Positions 42,250-50,939 of a stretch of 64,000 nt of DNA are shown piece by piece. The position numbers and the translations under genes were made by a program. The stretch covers positions 1-64,000 of the forward strand of contig CAWIJL010000006.1 of assembly GCA_963836405.1 (NCBI GenBank). Reading direction: 5' to 3'. Position 1 is the stretch's first letter. Every line of letters begins with the position of its first letter. Source of the stretch: CAWIJJ01 sp963836405. GTDB lineage: Bacteria > Acidobacteriota > Terriglobia > Bryobacterales > Bryobacteraceae. The notes beneath the pieces are model-generated. The model was not told the DNA's origin and searched no databases. It saw only the letters and a program-made list of their open reading frames with translations.

Positions 42250-43831
42250 TCTGGCCTCCTCGCGCCCGGGCCGCGATGCGGCGCAGTTCGGGCAGCACGT
42301 CGCCGATTTCAAGCGCCGCCGACCGCCGCTGTCCGAAGCCGAAATACAACTTCCGGAACAGCGGATAGAGTTCCTGGTACGTCGCAGCCGCGGCGGGTTC
42401 CGGCGCCACCGTGACGTAATCCGCGCAGAGCGCGTCCTGCGCCTCTTCGGCGGTGCGGAACGTGCCCGCCGCCAGGAACGCGAAGATGGCCGACCCGAGA
42501 CTGGTCACATCGCCTTTGGGCACCAGGATCGGTTTGCCCATCACGTTGGCGTAAACCTGGTTGAGCACCTGGTTCCGCTGCGGAATCCCGCCGCCGTTAA
42601 TGATCCGGCGAACCGGGACGCCGTGCTCCTCCATCCGCTCCAGAATCACGCGCGTGTGAAACGCCGTGCCCTCGATGGCCGCGAACAGCTCGTCCTGCGC
42701 CGTATGCGTGAGCCGCCAGCCCAGGGTGATGCCGCTCAACTCCGGGTTCACCAGCACGGTGCGGTCGCCGTTGTCCCACGTCATGCGGAGCAGCCCGGTC
42801 TGGCCGGCCGCGAATCCGCCGAGCGAGCCCGCGAGTTCGGCTACCGAGGTGCCCGCGCGCCGCGCGATGGCATCGAAAATATCGCCGGTGGCCGACAAAC
42901 CCGCTTCCACGCCGGTGCGCGCCGGGTCGATCGAGCCCGGCACCACACCGCATACCCCGGGCACCAGCGCGGCCTGGTCCGCAATCGCCATGATGCAGGT
43001 CGAGGTGCCCACCACGTTGACCACGTCGCCGATTCGGCACCCGGCGCCGATCGCGTCCCAATGCGCGTCGAAGGCTCCCGTGGGTACCGGGATTCCGGCG
43101 CGCAGCCCGAGCTTTTTCGCCCACTCCGGTGAGAGCTTTCCGGCCGCGCGGTCGCTGGTGGCGTACACGCCCCCGAGTTTTTCCCGAACTCCGGCGAGCA
43201 GCGGATCCACCGAAACCAGAAACTCTTCCGGCGGCAGCCCGCCCAGCGCCGCGTTCCACATCCACTTGTGACCCATGGCGCACACGCTGCGAGGCGCCTG
43301 GGCCGGATCCGTCACGCCGCAAAGCACCGCCGCCGCCATATCGCAGTGTTCCAGCGCGGTGGCCATGCGGTCGCGCTTATCCGGATTGTGGCGCAGCCAG
43401 TGCAGCAGTTTGGCCCAGCCCCACTCCGAGGAATACGTGCCGCCGCACCAGTCGATGGCTTCCAGCTTCGATTTGTTCGCCGCCGCGGTGATTTGCGCGG
43501 CCTCTTCCCACGCGCGATGGTCGCACCACAGGTAATAATCGTCGAGCGGCTCCATGTCCGCGCCGACGGGAATCACGCTCGAGCCGGTGGTGTCGATGGC
43601 GATCGCCTCCACGGCTTCGCCCCTTACCCCGGCCTCGGTCAGCGCCTTCGACGTGGCCTCCACCAATGCTCGCATGTGGTCCGCGTGGCTCTGGGTGGCA
43701 TGATCGGGATCTTCCGGTTTGCGATGCAGCGGATACTCGGCCGTGCCCGAGCCGAGCTTTCCGCGTGCGCTGTCCACGATGGACACGCGCACGCTCAGGG
43801 TGCCGAAATCAACGCCTGCGACGATGGACAT
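42227..43831 (-). CDS. araB: Ribulokinase
   Basis: AraB phosphorylates L-ribulose with ATP. From ATG 43831 the protein has 534 residues of the FGGY kinase fold. GVDFGTLSVRVSIVD is the phosphate-1 motif, GTSTCIMAIAD the FGGY segment near the middle, and IINGGGIPQRNQVLNQVYANVMG the adenosine segment. DTTGSSVIPV fits substrate binding. It follows the isomerase gene with a 29-base gap. Confidence 0.93.
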   Translation of the reverse strand: MSIVAGVDFGTLSVRVSIVDSARGKLGSGTAEYPLHRKPEDPDHATQSHADHMRALVEATSKALTEAGVRGEAVEAIAIDTTGSSVIPVGADMEPLDDYYLWCDHRAWEEAAQITAAANKSKLEAIDWCGGTYSSEWGWAKLLHWLRHNPDKRDRMATALEHCDMAAAVLCGVTDPAQAPRSVCAMGHKWMWNAALGGLPPEEFLVSVDPLLAGVREKLGGVYATSDRAAGKLSPEWAKKLGLRAGIPVPTGAFDAHWDAIGAGCRIGDVVNVVGTSTCIMAIADQAALVPGVCGVVPGSIDPARTGVEAGLSATGDIFDAIARRAGTSVAELAGSLGGFAAGQTGLLRMTWDNGDRTVLVNPELSGITLGWRLTHTAQDELFAAIEGTAFHTRVILERMEEHGVPVRRIINGGGIPQRNQVLNQVYANVMGKPILVPKGDVTSLGSAIFAFLAAGTFRTAEEAQDALCADYVTVAPEPAAAATYQELYPLFRKLYFGFGQRRSAALEIGDVLPELRRIAARARGGQSAGSAAS

Positions 43832-43860
43832 GTGTTTGCCTTGTCTCGAGCCCCAGGGCC

Positions 43861-45270
43861 CTACCGGTGGTAGTGCATCTCCCAGCCCAGATACTTCGTG
43901 GCGGCCTCGTACACGGCCGGCGCGGTTTCGCTCAGGTTCGCTGCCACGTGGTGTTCGAATCCGTTCTCGCAGATGTATTGCAGCAGTTCCTGAAGCCGCG
44001 GAATCTCCACCACTCCCGCGCCCCCGAACGTTTGCAGCGGATCGTCGGTAAAGCGGCCCTGTCCCACGTACCCGCGGATTTTGCCGGTCTGGTCGCTGGT
44101 CGAAAACCGCGCGAAGCTCATTACCGACGGCCTCACCCGGCCCACGCACGTGCCGAAGGTGTTCAGCTTGCCCACGGTTCCGGCGATGATCTCCTGATAA
44201 TCCATGCGGACATCCGCGAAGAAGTGCTTGGGCAGATTCGAACAATGGAAGCAGACGGCCTTGTCCGGATTTTCGCCGTAGTTGTTGTTCCAGTCGAGCA
44301 GCGCGCTGGGCGTTTCCGAGGCGAGCCGCAGGGCATGCATCCCCACCACGCCCGGCACGTCCACCTCGCACGCGCTCGACTGGTTGCTGTTGGACATCAT
44401 GCTCATCACCGTGCAGGGCACTACGCCGAAAAACTCTTCCATGGACGTCCAGCACTGGATCGCCGTGATATCCAGGGCGTTGTCCTTCATCCAGCGGTCG
44501 ATGACCACGCCCAGCATCGACATCTTCATGATGGCGTCGTCCGGGATGCCGTCCGTCGAAACATACTGCCGGATGGCGCGGGCCTTCGCCTGCACATCCG
44601 TATCGTCGCAGGTCAACCGGTTGATGCGGCCGAAAATCTCCGACAGGTCGATCGGTTCCACCGAGATGCCGTTCGATTCAAGCAGTTTCTCGCTGTAGCG
44701 GACCGTGTTGAAGGCCGCCGGCCGCGCGCCGATGGCGCCGATGCGCAGTTTCCGCATCCCGTTGGCGATGCGGCAAACCGCGGCAAAGCGCTCCAGGTCC
44801 CGCGCGAAGTCGGGGGAATCGGGCGCCACCGTGTGCAGCGCGGTGAGCGAGTACGGAATCCGGTACTGTTGCAGGTTGTTACAGACGCTCATCTTGCCGC
44901 AGAAGCTGTCGCGCCGGTCGGCGATCGTCATGCGGCCGGCACTGTCCGGCGTGGCCTGGATCAGGATCGGTACCCGCAGGTCCGCCATGCGTAGCGCTTC
45001 GGCGATGCCGCGCTCCTCGCCGAAATTCGGAAGCGTGACGATGATGCCGTCCATGCGGTCGCGGTTGGCTTTGAAAAGTTCGGCGCACGCCGCGGCTTCC
45101 ACGCGCGTCTCCACGGCGCCGTGCTTGCTTTGTTCCGGCGTGAGGCAGATCGCTGTATGCCCCGCCTTCTCCAGCGTCCCGATCATTTGCTCGCGGCCGC
45201 TCTTCGCCAGATGGTCCGGGAAGAACCCCCGGTTGCCCACGATCACTCCGAATGTCATTCCGTTTTCCAT
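43861..45270 (-). CDS. L-fucose/L-arabinose isomerase-family protein
   Basis: This 469-residue protein resembles the fucose-isomerase fold family, not the classical AraA sequence. Visible pieces are GVIVGNRGFFPDHLAKSGR, IQCWTSMEEFFGVVPCTVMSMM, FHCSNLPKHFF (Mn ligand-like His) and NTFGTCVGRVRP. Because ribulokinase and the ribulose-phosphate epimerase follow at once, it very likely acts as the L-arabinose isomerase of the operon (inference). It starts with MENGMTFG; the fifth codon ATG is an alternative. Confidence 0.8.
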   Translation of the reverse strand: MENGMTFGVIVGNRGFFPDHLAKSGREQMIGTLEKAGHTAICLTPEQSKHGAVETRVEAAACAELFKANRDRMDGIIVTLPNFGEERGIAEALRMADLRVPILIQATPDSAGRMTIADRRDSFCGKMSVCNNLQQYRIPYSLTALHTVAPDSPDFARDLERFAAVCRIANGMRKLRIGAIGARPAAFNTVRYSEKLLESNGISVEPIDLSEIFGRINRLTCDDTDVQAKARAIRQYVSTDGIPDDAIMKMSMLGVVIDRWMKDNALDITAIQCWTSMEEFFGVVPCTVMSMMSNSNQSSACEVDVPGVVGMHALRLASETPSALLDWNNNYGENPDKAVCFHCSNLPKHFFADVRMDYQEIIAGTVGKLNTFGTCVGRVRPSVMSFARFSTSDQTGKIRGYVGQGRFTDDPLQTFGGAGVVEIPRLQELLQYICENGFEHHVAANLSETAPAVYEAATKYLGWEMHYHR

Positions 45271-45282
45271 TTCTTGTTCAAC

Positions 45283-45507
45283 CTATCTTCGAGTCCTGTT
45301 GGGTGCGAATGCAAAAGAATAGATGCCGCCGACCACGATCAGCAGCGCTCCCCACCATACCCCGACGTGAAGGTCGGAGAGAACCACTTCGTGTTCGCCG
45401 GGTGACATCCATTGATCGATCCCGGATCCCAGGATGATCACGCCATAAATGGCCAGCAACACCCCGATAAAAAACCAGATTGAAATTTGCTGTGGTTTGT
45501 GCGACAT
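45283..45507 (-). CDS. Small two-helix membrane protein in the arabinose operon
   Basis: From ATG 45507 it encodes 74 residues: SIWFFIGVLLAIYGVIILGSGI and WWGALLIVVGGIYSFAFA form two membrane helices around a loop with HEVVLSDLHVG. It sits 7 bases after the symporter end and 12 bases before the isomerase gene. It is a natural candidate for a small accessory subunit of the transporter. A longer frame upstream is not supported. Confidence 0.7.
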   Translation of the reverse strand: MSHKPQQISIWFFIGVLLAIYGVIILGSGIDQWMSPGEHEVVLSDLHVGVWWGALLIVVGGIYSFAFAPNRTRR

Positions 45508-45514
45508 TTTTCGC

Positions 45515-47247
45515 CTACCAGAAGATGATATTGAGCACCACGAACACCACCGCAATAATCGCGGCCCAGAACGCCGGCCGTTCGTAGAGCGAGAGGTGGC
45601 CTTCCGAGGGCATGTCCGTGCACCCGTAAACCAGCCCCACCAGCCGCGCTTCCGGCAGCGGACGCGTCATCAGGCTGACCACCACGGTGACCAGCACGCA
45701 GACCGTCCAGCTCCAGAGCCCGCGGTACATGTTCTCCGCCATGTCTTTGGCGTTCGGCGAAAGAGCCACGATCGGCCAGCGCCGCCGGGTCCAGCTTCAC
45801 CCACGCCCACATCGCGATAGAGGAGACCGTTCCGGCGAGCAGCCCCCAGAAGCCGCCGGCCGGCGTGGCGCGCTTCCACAACATGCCCAGCAGCACCGTG
45901 CCGAATAACGGCGCGATGAAGAAGCTGAACAGGGCCTGGACATAGTCCATGATGCTCTTGAATTCCATCACCAGGTAGGCCGTGCCGATGCTCACCAGCA
46001 TGCCCATGATCGTGCACCAGCGGCCCATGCTGACGTAGTGCGAGTCGTCCGCAGTCTTGCTTGCATGAAGGCGCGGTAGATGTCGTAGGTCCACACCGTG
46101 GCGAACGCGCTGACGTTGCCCGCCATGCCCGCCATGAAGCCCGCAATCAACGCCGTGATACCCGAGACCCAGCAGGCCGGGGCCGAAATACCGGGCCAGC
46201 ATGAGCGGCAAGACCTCGTTGTAGCTGTGGCCGCCGGTCGGCGAGCGCCTGGCCCTCCGGCACCAGTTTCACCGGCAAGCACGGAGAGCGCCAGGAGGCC
46301 GGGAAGAATCACGATGAACGGCACCATCATCTTGAACGCCGCGCCGATGATCGGGGCCATCTTGGCGGACCGAAGGTCCTTGGCGGCCAGCACGCGCTGC
46401 ACCACCAGGAAGTCCGTCGTCCAGTAGCCGAACGAGATGACCCAGCCCAGGCCGAAGTACGATCCCCGTCCAGTGAATGCCCATCGGGTTGTCGTTGAAC
46501 GAGCCGAGAGTGCTCCAGGCAAGTGCGTATAGTCGCCGTGTCCCCCAGGTTGCGCGGCGATCTGCTGGGTCAAGTTGCGTCCAGCCGCCGGCCTCGATCA
46601 GGCCGAGAATCGGAATCAGCAGCGCGCCCAGCCCAGATCAGCACGAACTGAAGCACCTCGTTGAAGATCGCCGAGCGCAGCCCGCCCAGCGCCACATAGA
46701 TCGCCACCGTCAGCGACGAGACCCAGATGCTGAAGTTGATGTCCCAGCCCAGCACCACCTTCATCACCAGCGCCATCGAGTACATGTTGATGCCGCTCAT
46801 CAGCACCGTCATGAAGGCGAACGAAACGGCGGAAAGCGCCCGGCTCGGCTTCTCCGAACCGCAGTTGCAGGTATCCGGGCACCGAATGCGTCTTGGAGAT
46901 GTAGTAGAACGGCATCATCACGATGCCCAGGAACAGCATGGCCGGGAATCGCGCCGATCCAATACCAGTGCGTCGCCAGAATGCCGTATTGATAGGCCGC
47001 CGCCGCCCAGCCCATCAATTCCAGCGAGCCGAGATTGGCCGACAGGAAGCTGAGTCCGGCGATCCAGGCCGTCATTTCGCGGCCGGCCAGAAAGAAATCC
47101 TCGCCGGTCTCCGGTTTGCCTCTTCAGGTACAAGCCGATGCCCAGGACGGCCACGAAGTAGATCACGATGATGGCGATATCGACGCCATTGAGTGAGACC
47201 AGGCGGCTGGGCGCGGTCTGTAAGAACAAGAGAAGTGAGGGTAGCAT
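45515..47247 (-). pseudogene. Sodium/solute symporter (SSS family), broken by about 12 frameshifts
   Basis: Joined across frames, the product reads as a full SSS-family symporter of about 570 residues: GVDIAIIVIYFVAVLGIGLY, then REMTAWIAGLSFLSANLGSL, THSVPGYLQLRF, GINMYSMALVMKVVLGWDIN, WVISFGYWTTDFLVVQRVLA, TALIAGFMAGMAGNVSAFAT-like pieces, then KRATPAGGFWGLLAGT and the end VFVVLNIIFW. Shifts fall near 47111, 46945, 46855, 46628, 46572, 46515, 46459, 46277, 46238, 46162, 46059 and 45774; most are one extra base. Such proteins import sugars with Na+; here, arabinose is likely. The protein sequence is well kept between shifts, so sequence error is a serious alternative to decay. Confidence 0.8.
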
Positions 47248-47282
47248 CAGGCGGAGACCTTCCCATTCGGGGCAAGACGGTC

Positions 47283-47296
47283 TGAAATCGCTTGCA
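47283..47296. promoter_or_regulatory. LacI-family operator of the arabinose operon
   Basis: TGAAATCGCTTGCA, read on the other strand as TGCAAGCGATTTCA, matches TGNAANCGNTTNCA at every fixed position. It lies just downstream of the predicted transcription start (about 47300) on the minus strand, a place where a bound repressor blocks elongation or open complex. Confidence 0.75.
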
Positions 47297-47306
47297 TATC
47301 TTTGGT

Positions 47307-47335
47307 ATTGTATGACCCGCTGGCGGCAAGGTCAA
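47307..47335 (-). promoter_or_regulatory. Sigma-70-type promoter of the arabinose operon
   Basis: On the minus strand TTGACC (47335-47330) and TACAAT (47312-47307) are 17 bp apart. It points to the symporter start at 47247. Confidence 0.75.
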
Positions 47336-47458
47336 CTTCCGCGTAGCGGGTGCATTCGCCCGGTTGCCGGGCCTCGGGTGCCATTCTACCCTTTCAGGTT
47401 TTCACTTAGTCAAATTAAGCATAAGTTCTTATTCTTGTTGAATTTAACCCCTATCAAA

Positions 47459-47468
47459 GTACCGGTAC
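47459..47468. promoter_or_regulatory. Perfect palindrome GTACCGGTAC, candidate operator
   Basis: A 10-bp perfect palindrome between the divergent symporter and PEP-CTERM genes. Related GGTACC follows about 10 bases on. It has the central CG of LacI-type sites but differs from the operator at 47283, so the cognate protein is unknown. Confidence 0.35.
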
Positions 47469-47527
47469 ACGGAGAGGTACCCCTGGACCTTTCCACAGTT
47501 GGTTAGAAATCGCACTCTATAAAAGAG

Positions 47528-48448
47528 ATGATAGACGGCAAGCACCGGAGACGACGGCATTCGAGCCGCAACAAAACCGCCTGGGGCGTCGCCTTCCTCG
47601 CGCTCGCCGTGACCGCCGGCATCGGCATGCAAGCGGTGGGACGCCGGCTGGCCGGCAGGCTGCCACATTCGCAGGCGTCTCGTTACCAGCAGGCTCGCAC
47701 AACCCCTCGGGGGCGGCCGGGCAGTAGGCCCATTTACCGGTTTTCCGTGATACCGGGAGGGGCTTACAGTCCGGCCGAACTCAATCGTGCGCGCCGCGCC
47801 GACCCCGTGGTCGCCGCGCATTATGCGGAACTGCGGACGGATCGGCTGCGCGCCATCCCGTCGCCATTCGCCAAGCCCGTCTACGTGTCGTATCGCAAGG
47901 GAGGTTCGGTTTTCTGGACGCGAAAACCGGTAGTTTTGCAGCCCGGCGAAACGTTGCTCACCGACGGCGTGCTCTACGCCCGCGCCCGCTGCGGGAACCA
48001 GGTATCGCCATATCCCCAGGAACCGGTGGCGGCAGTGGAACCGGCGGAGGTCGAACTGAACGAAACCGAACCGGAGGTGGAGCCCGAGGTGCAGAATTTC
48101 GCTGCGGAGATGGACCCCGCCGACGTTGCCAAAGCCGCCGGCTCAGTCATGCCCGGGCGTTCGACGAGGAGTGGATCGGCCCGCCTCATGGCTGGCGGTT
48201 CCGAAAGGGAATTCACACCGTCCTTCTTTTATCCTCGCAACATGGCTGTGCGCACCAGGCATTCCGCGAACGGATCCGCGGCGGCGGGAGGAGGCGAGAG
48301 CGAATCCACCGATCCTCAGCGTTCACCGTTGGTAGCCGAAACGTCCGAGCTACCCACGCCCGTTCCCGAACCCGGCACCGTGCTGAGCGTCGGGCTCGGG
48401 CTTGCCGCCCTGGCCTTGAGAGAGTGGAAGCGCCGCCACGGCGGCTGA
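47528..48448 (+). CDS. PEP-CTERM-anchored protein of unknown function
   Basis: The 306-residue protein has an N-terminal membrane segment (TAWGVAFLALAVTAGIGM) and a C-terminal PVPEPGTVLSVGLGLAALALREWKRR. That is the PEP-CTERM tripartite signal: PEP, a hydrophobic helix, a basic tail, recognised by exosortases. The middle is low in motifs and rich in Glu/Pro/Ser; SFVWTRKPVVLQPGETLLTDG-like beta sequences precede it. No exosortase gene is in the window. It is divergent from the arabinose operon. Confidence 0.75.
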   Translation: MIDGKHRRRRHSSRNKTAWGVAFLALAVTAGIGMQAVGRRLAGRLPHSQASRYQQARTTPRGRPGSRPIYRFSVIPGGAYSPAELNRARRADPVVAAHYAELRTDRLRAIPSPFAKPVYVSYRKGGSVFWTRKPVVLQPGETLLTDGVLYARARCGNQVSPYPQEPVAAVEPAEVELNETEPEVEPEVQNFAAEMDPADVAKAAGSVMPGRSTRSGSARLMAGGSEREFTPSFFYPRNMAVRTRHSANGSAAAGGGESESTDPQRSPLVAETSELPTPVPEPGTVLSVGLGLAALALREWKRRHGG

Positions 48449-48449
48449 T

Positions 48450-49442
48450 TCAGCGCGCCGGCCCCGTGGATTCGCGCACCACGAATTCCGGGTCGATCAC
48501 AATCTCCCGATCCGGAGAGTCCGGCCGGTTCGGGTGGGGCGCCAGCCGTTCGCAGATGATGTGTCCGATGCGGTCGCGCGGGATGTGCACCGTGGTCAGG
48601 GCAGGGTAACAGAACTCGGACAGCTTCACGTTATCGAAGCCGGTCACGGATACGTCCTGTGGAACCCGCAGCCCGCGTTCCCGCAATTCGCGCAGGGCTC
48701 CCACGGCCATGATGTCGTTCACGCAAATAATCGCCGTCGGATCGTAGCCCGAGGCCAACAGCGCGCGTGTGGCGGACCGGCCCCCTTCCAGCGTGTCCGT
48801 GTCGGCGGCCGTCCGCACTTCGAGTGAAGGGATGCGCGACACCGAGTCCACCAGCGTCTTCATCCGCTCGTTGATCGGTCCCAGTACCGCGTGGTGCCCC
48901 ACAAAACCCAGCCGGCGATGTCCCAGGCTGTGCAGGTAGTCGATCACCTTCTCCACCCCACGCCGGTAGTCCACCCGTATGTTGGTGATGTTGGTGCGCG
49001 GGCTGCCGACATCATAGAAGACCACGGGCATTTCGCTGCCTGTCAGCTCTTCAATCAATTCCGGGTCCATCTCCGACACGATCGCCGCCAGGCCGGCAAC
49101 CCGCCGTCCGATCATCAGCCGCACGCTGGTCACAAGCTGGCTCGGACTGTAGTCGGTGTTGGCCACCACCACCTCGTACCCGCTGGCATGCGCGTCCGAC
49201 TCGACCGTCTTGTAAATATCGAAGAAGAACGGGTTCTCCATATTGGAGACGATCACTCCGATGGTGTTGCTCTTGCCGCCCGCCAGGTTGCGCGCGTGGA
49301 GATTCGGATAGTACTTGAGCTCCTCGATCGCCCGCATCACGCGAGCACGGGTCGAGGTTTTGACGACGCTTGCATTGTTCAGCACCCGTGAAACCGTTGC
49401 GGTAGACACCTTGGCTCGACGGGCTACTTGTTCGAGATTCAT
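48450..49442 (-). CDS. LacI-family transcriptional regulator
   Basis: The 330-residue regulator has the LacI helix-turn-helix and hinge (NLEQVARRAKVSTATVSRVLN, then LHARNLAGGKSNTIGVIV). The sugar-binding domain contains the usual FVGHHAVLGPINER, IICVNDIMAVGALRELRERG and VSVTGFDNVKLSEFCYPALT. It lies about 1.2 kb from the arabinose operon. A near-consensus operator lies at its own promoter and a perfect one at that operon, so it probably represses both and responds to arabinose or a derivative (inference). Confidence 0.9.
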   Translation of the reverse strand: MNLEQVARRAKVSTATVSRVLNNASVVKTSTRARVMRAIEELKYYPNLHARNLAGGKSNTIGVIVSNMENPFFFDIYKTVESDAHASGYEVVVANTDYSPSQLVTSVRLMIGRRVAGLAAIVSEMDPELIEELTGSEMPVVFYDVGSPRTNITNIRVDYRRGVEKVIDYLHSLGHRRLGFVGHHAVLGPINERMKTLVDSVSRIPSLEVRTAADTDTLEGGRSATRALLASGYDPTAIICVNDIMAVGALRELRERGLRVPQDVSVTGFDNVKLSEFCYPALTTVHIPRDRIGHIICERLAPHPNRPDSPDREIVIDPEFVVRESTGPAR

Positions 49443-49466
49443 GGTACTTACTTCATTGTAACTGCG

Positions 49467-49480
49467 TGGGAGCGCTTACA
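49467..49480. promoter_or_regulatory. LacI-family operator at the regulator gene
   Basis: TGGGAGCGCTTACA has one mismatch to TGNAANCGNTTNCA. It lies 24-37 bases upstream of the regulator's ATG, just upstream of a TACAAT -10-like element, fitting autoregulation. Confidence 0.6.
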
Positions 49481-49497
49481 GGCATTATTCGCACCAC

Positions 49498-50859
49498 TCA
49501 GGCGCGCTCGCCCACGATCAACCCCGCCGTACCGGGCAGGTGCGGCCGGTACACTTCGTCGAAACCGGCGTCGCGCAGCCACTGCTCGTATTCGGGCTCG
49601 CTGTAGCTTGCCCCCGCGGGCGTGCCCACCAGCATGTTAATGGAAAACAGGGCCGCCGATTTCGGTGCGGTCTTGTCCGGCTCCAGGATGAAATCCACAA
49701 TCGCGACCCGCCCGCCCGGGTGCAGCGCCCGCCAACAGCGGTGAAGCAGGTCCTGGTTCTCTTCCGGTGAGAGCATGTGGCAGATCGCCGCAACCAACAC
49801 CAGGTCGTAGCCTCGCGGCAATTCGTCGCTCCGCAGGTCGCCCGTGCGCGCACGAACCCTGGCCTCCACCCCCGCCTTTCGAATGTGATCCGAAGCGATC
49901 TCCGTCACCGCGGGCAGGTCCAGGATGTCCGCCTCGAGCGCGGGATTTGCCTGGGCGAACGCGATGGAGTACGCGCCCGATCCGCCCCCGACATCCAGCA
50001 TCCGCCGCACCTTCCCGGCGCCCACCGCCCGCACTAGCGCCGGGGCGCGACCGGTCGCATTGCGGTGCATGGCGGCGATGAACGCATGCGTCCATTCCGG
50101 CGGCCGCTCGCCCATCTCCGTGTGACCGTGAGCCGTACCCGCGCGCACCGATTCCGTCAGTCCGGACCAGGTCTTCCAGAGGCTGGCCACATGCAGCAGG
50201 GCGGCCCTCGAGTTGTCCGGCGACCCTTCCGAAAAGTAGCGGGCAGCCGCCGGCGTGTTGCGGAACAGGTCCCCTTCCTTCGTGAGCAGACCCATGGCTG
50301 CGAGAGCATTGAGCAGCGTTTCAGTTGCGCGAACGTCCGTGCCCCCCGCGCCCGCCACCGTCGCCGCGCTTGCGCCCCGGCCGACTGCGGAAAAGACATC
50401 GAGCTCGAGCGCGGTCAAAATAATCCGGCTTTCCTGGAAGCCTCGGATCTGCGCGTTTAACTCGTCGGGGATCGCACCCGCCAATTCGTGCGCGCGCATC
50501 GCGGCCAGGCGCTTTTCCCGGTTCGCCAGCATCTCCGCGCGCAGTTGCGCCGGGTCCATGCGGGCCAGTCCCTCCACCGGCTTGCCATGCTGAAAATGCT
50601 GCTCCACCAGGGCCGGGACGTCCGACGGCAGCACGCCGGAATACCAGATGCCCTCGGGATAAACGACCATGTTCGGGCCGGCTTCGCACAGCCCGAGCGA
50701 GCCGCAGGTAGTCACCTGGACCTCGTCCTCGAGGCCGCGGGCGGAAATCTCGCGGCGTAGCGCGGCGAGGGTTTCGACCGAACCGCGCGCGCAGCAACTC
50801 GGGGCGCCTTCGGGCTTCTCCTGCGTGCACACGAAGACGTGGTACCGGAAGGGTTCCAT
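49498..50859 (-). CDS. Fusion of thioredoxin-like [2Fe-2S] ferredoxin and SAM methyltransferase
   Basis: From ATG 50859 the protein has 453 residues. Residues about 1-95 are a thioredoxin-like ferredoxin: C-x10-C (CTQEKPEGAPSC) and C-x5-C (CGSLGLC) followed by EAGPNMVVYPEG. A linker follows; then residues about 130-453 are a class I O-methyltransferase of the acetylserotonin/hydroxyneurosporene type, with winged-helix region (LTALELDVFSAVG, MGLLTKEGDLFRNT), SAM motif LDVGGGSGAYSIAFA, and GGRVAIVDFIL. The frame is open upstream, but the ferredoxin starts at MEPFRYHVF. Joining an electron carrier to a methyltransferase suggests a redox-linked substrate or sensing; the substrate is unknown. Confidence 0.82.
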   Translation of the reverse strand: MEPFRYHVFVCTQEKPEGAPSCCARGSVETLAALRREISARGLEDEVQVTTCGSLGLCEAGPNMVVYPEGIWYSGVLPSDVPALVEQHFQHGKPVEGLARMDPAQLRAEMLANREKRLAAMRAHELAGAIPDELNAQIRGFQESRIILTALELDVFSAVGRGASAATVAGAGGTDVRATETLLNALAAMGLLTKEGDLFRNTPAAARYFSEGSPDNSRAALLHVASLWKTWSGLTESVRAGTAHGHTEMGERPPEWTHAFIAAMHRNATGRAPALVRAVGAGKVRRMLDVGGGSGAYSIAFAQANPALEADILDLPAVTEIASDHIRKAGVEARVRARTGDLRSDELPRGYDLVLVAAICHMLSPEENQDLLHRCWRALHPGGRVAIVDFILEPDKTAPKSAALFSINMLVGTPAGASYSEPEYEQWLRDAGFDEVYRPHLPGTAGLIVGERA

Positions 50860-50939
50860 GATGCATTGAGAATAGCAAGCGGGCGCGGGAGGATGCGCGG
50901 ACGAAAAGGGGCGGGCGGGAACCCGCCCCAAACCGGATT

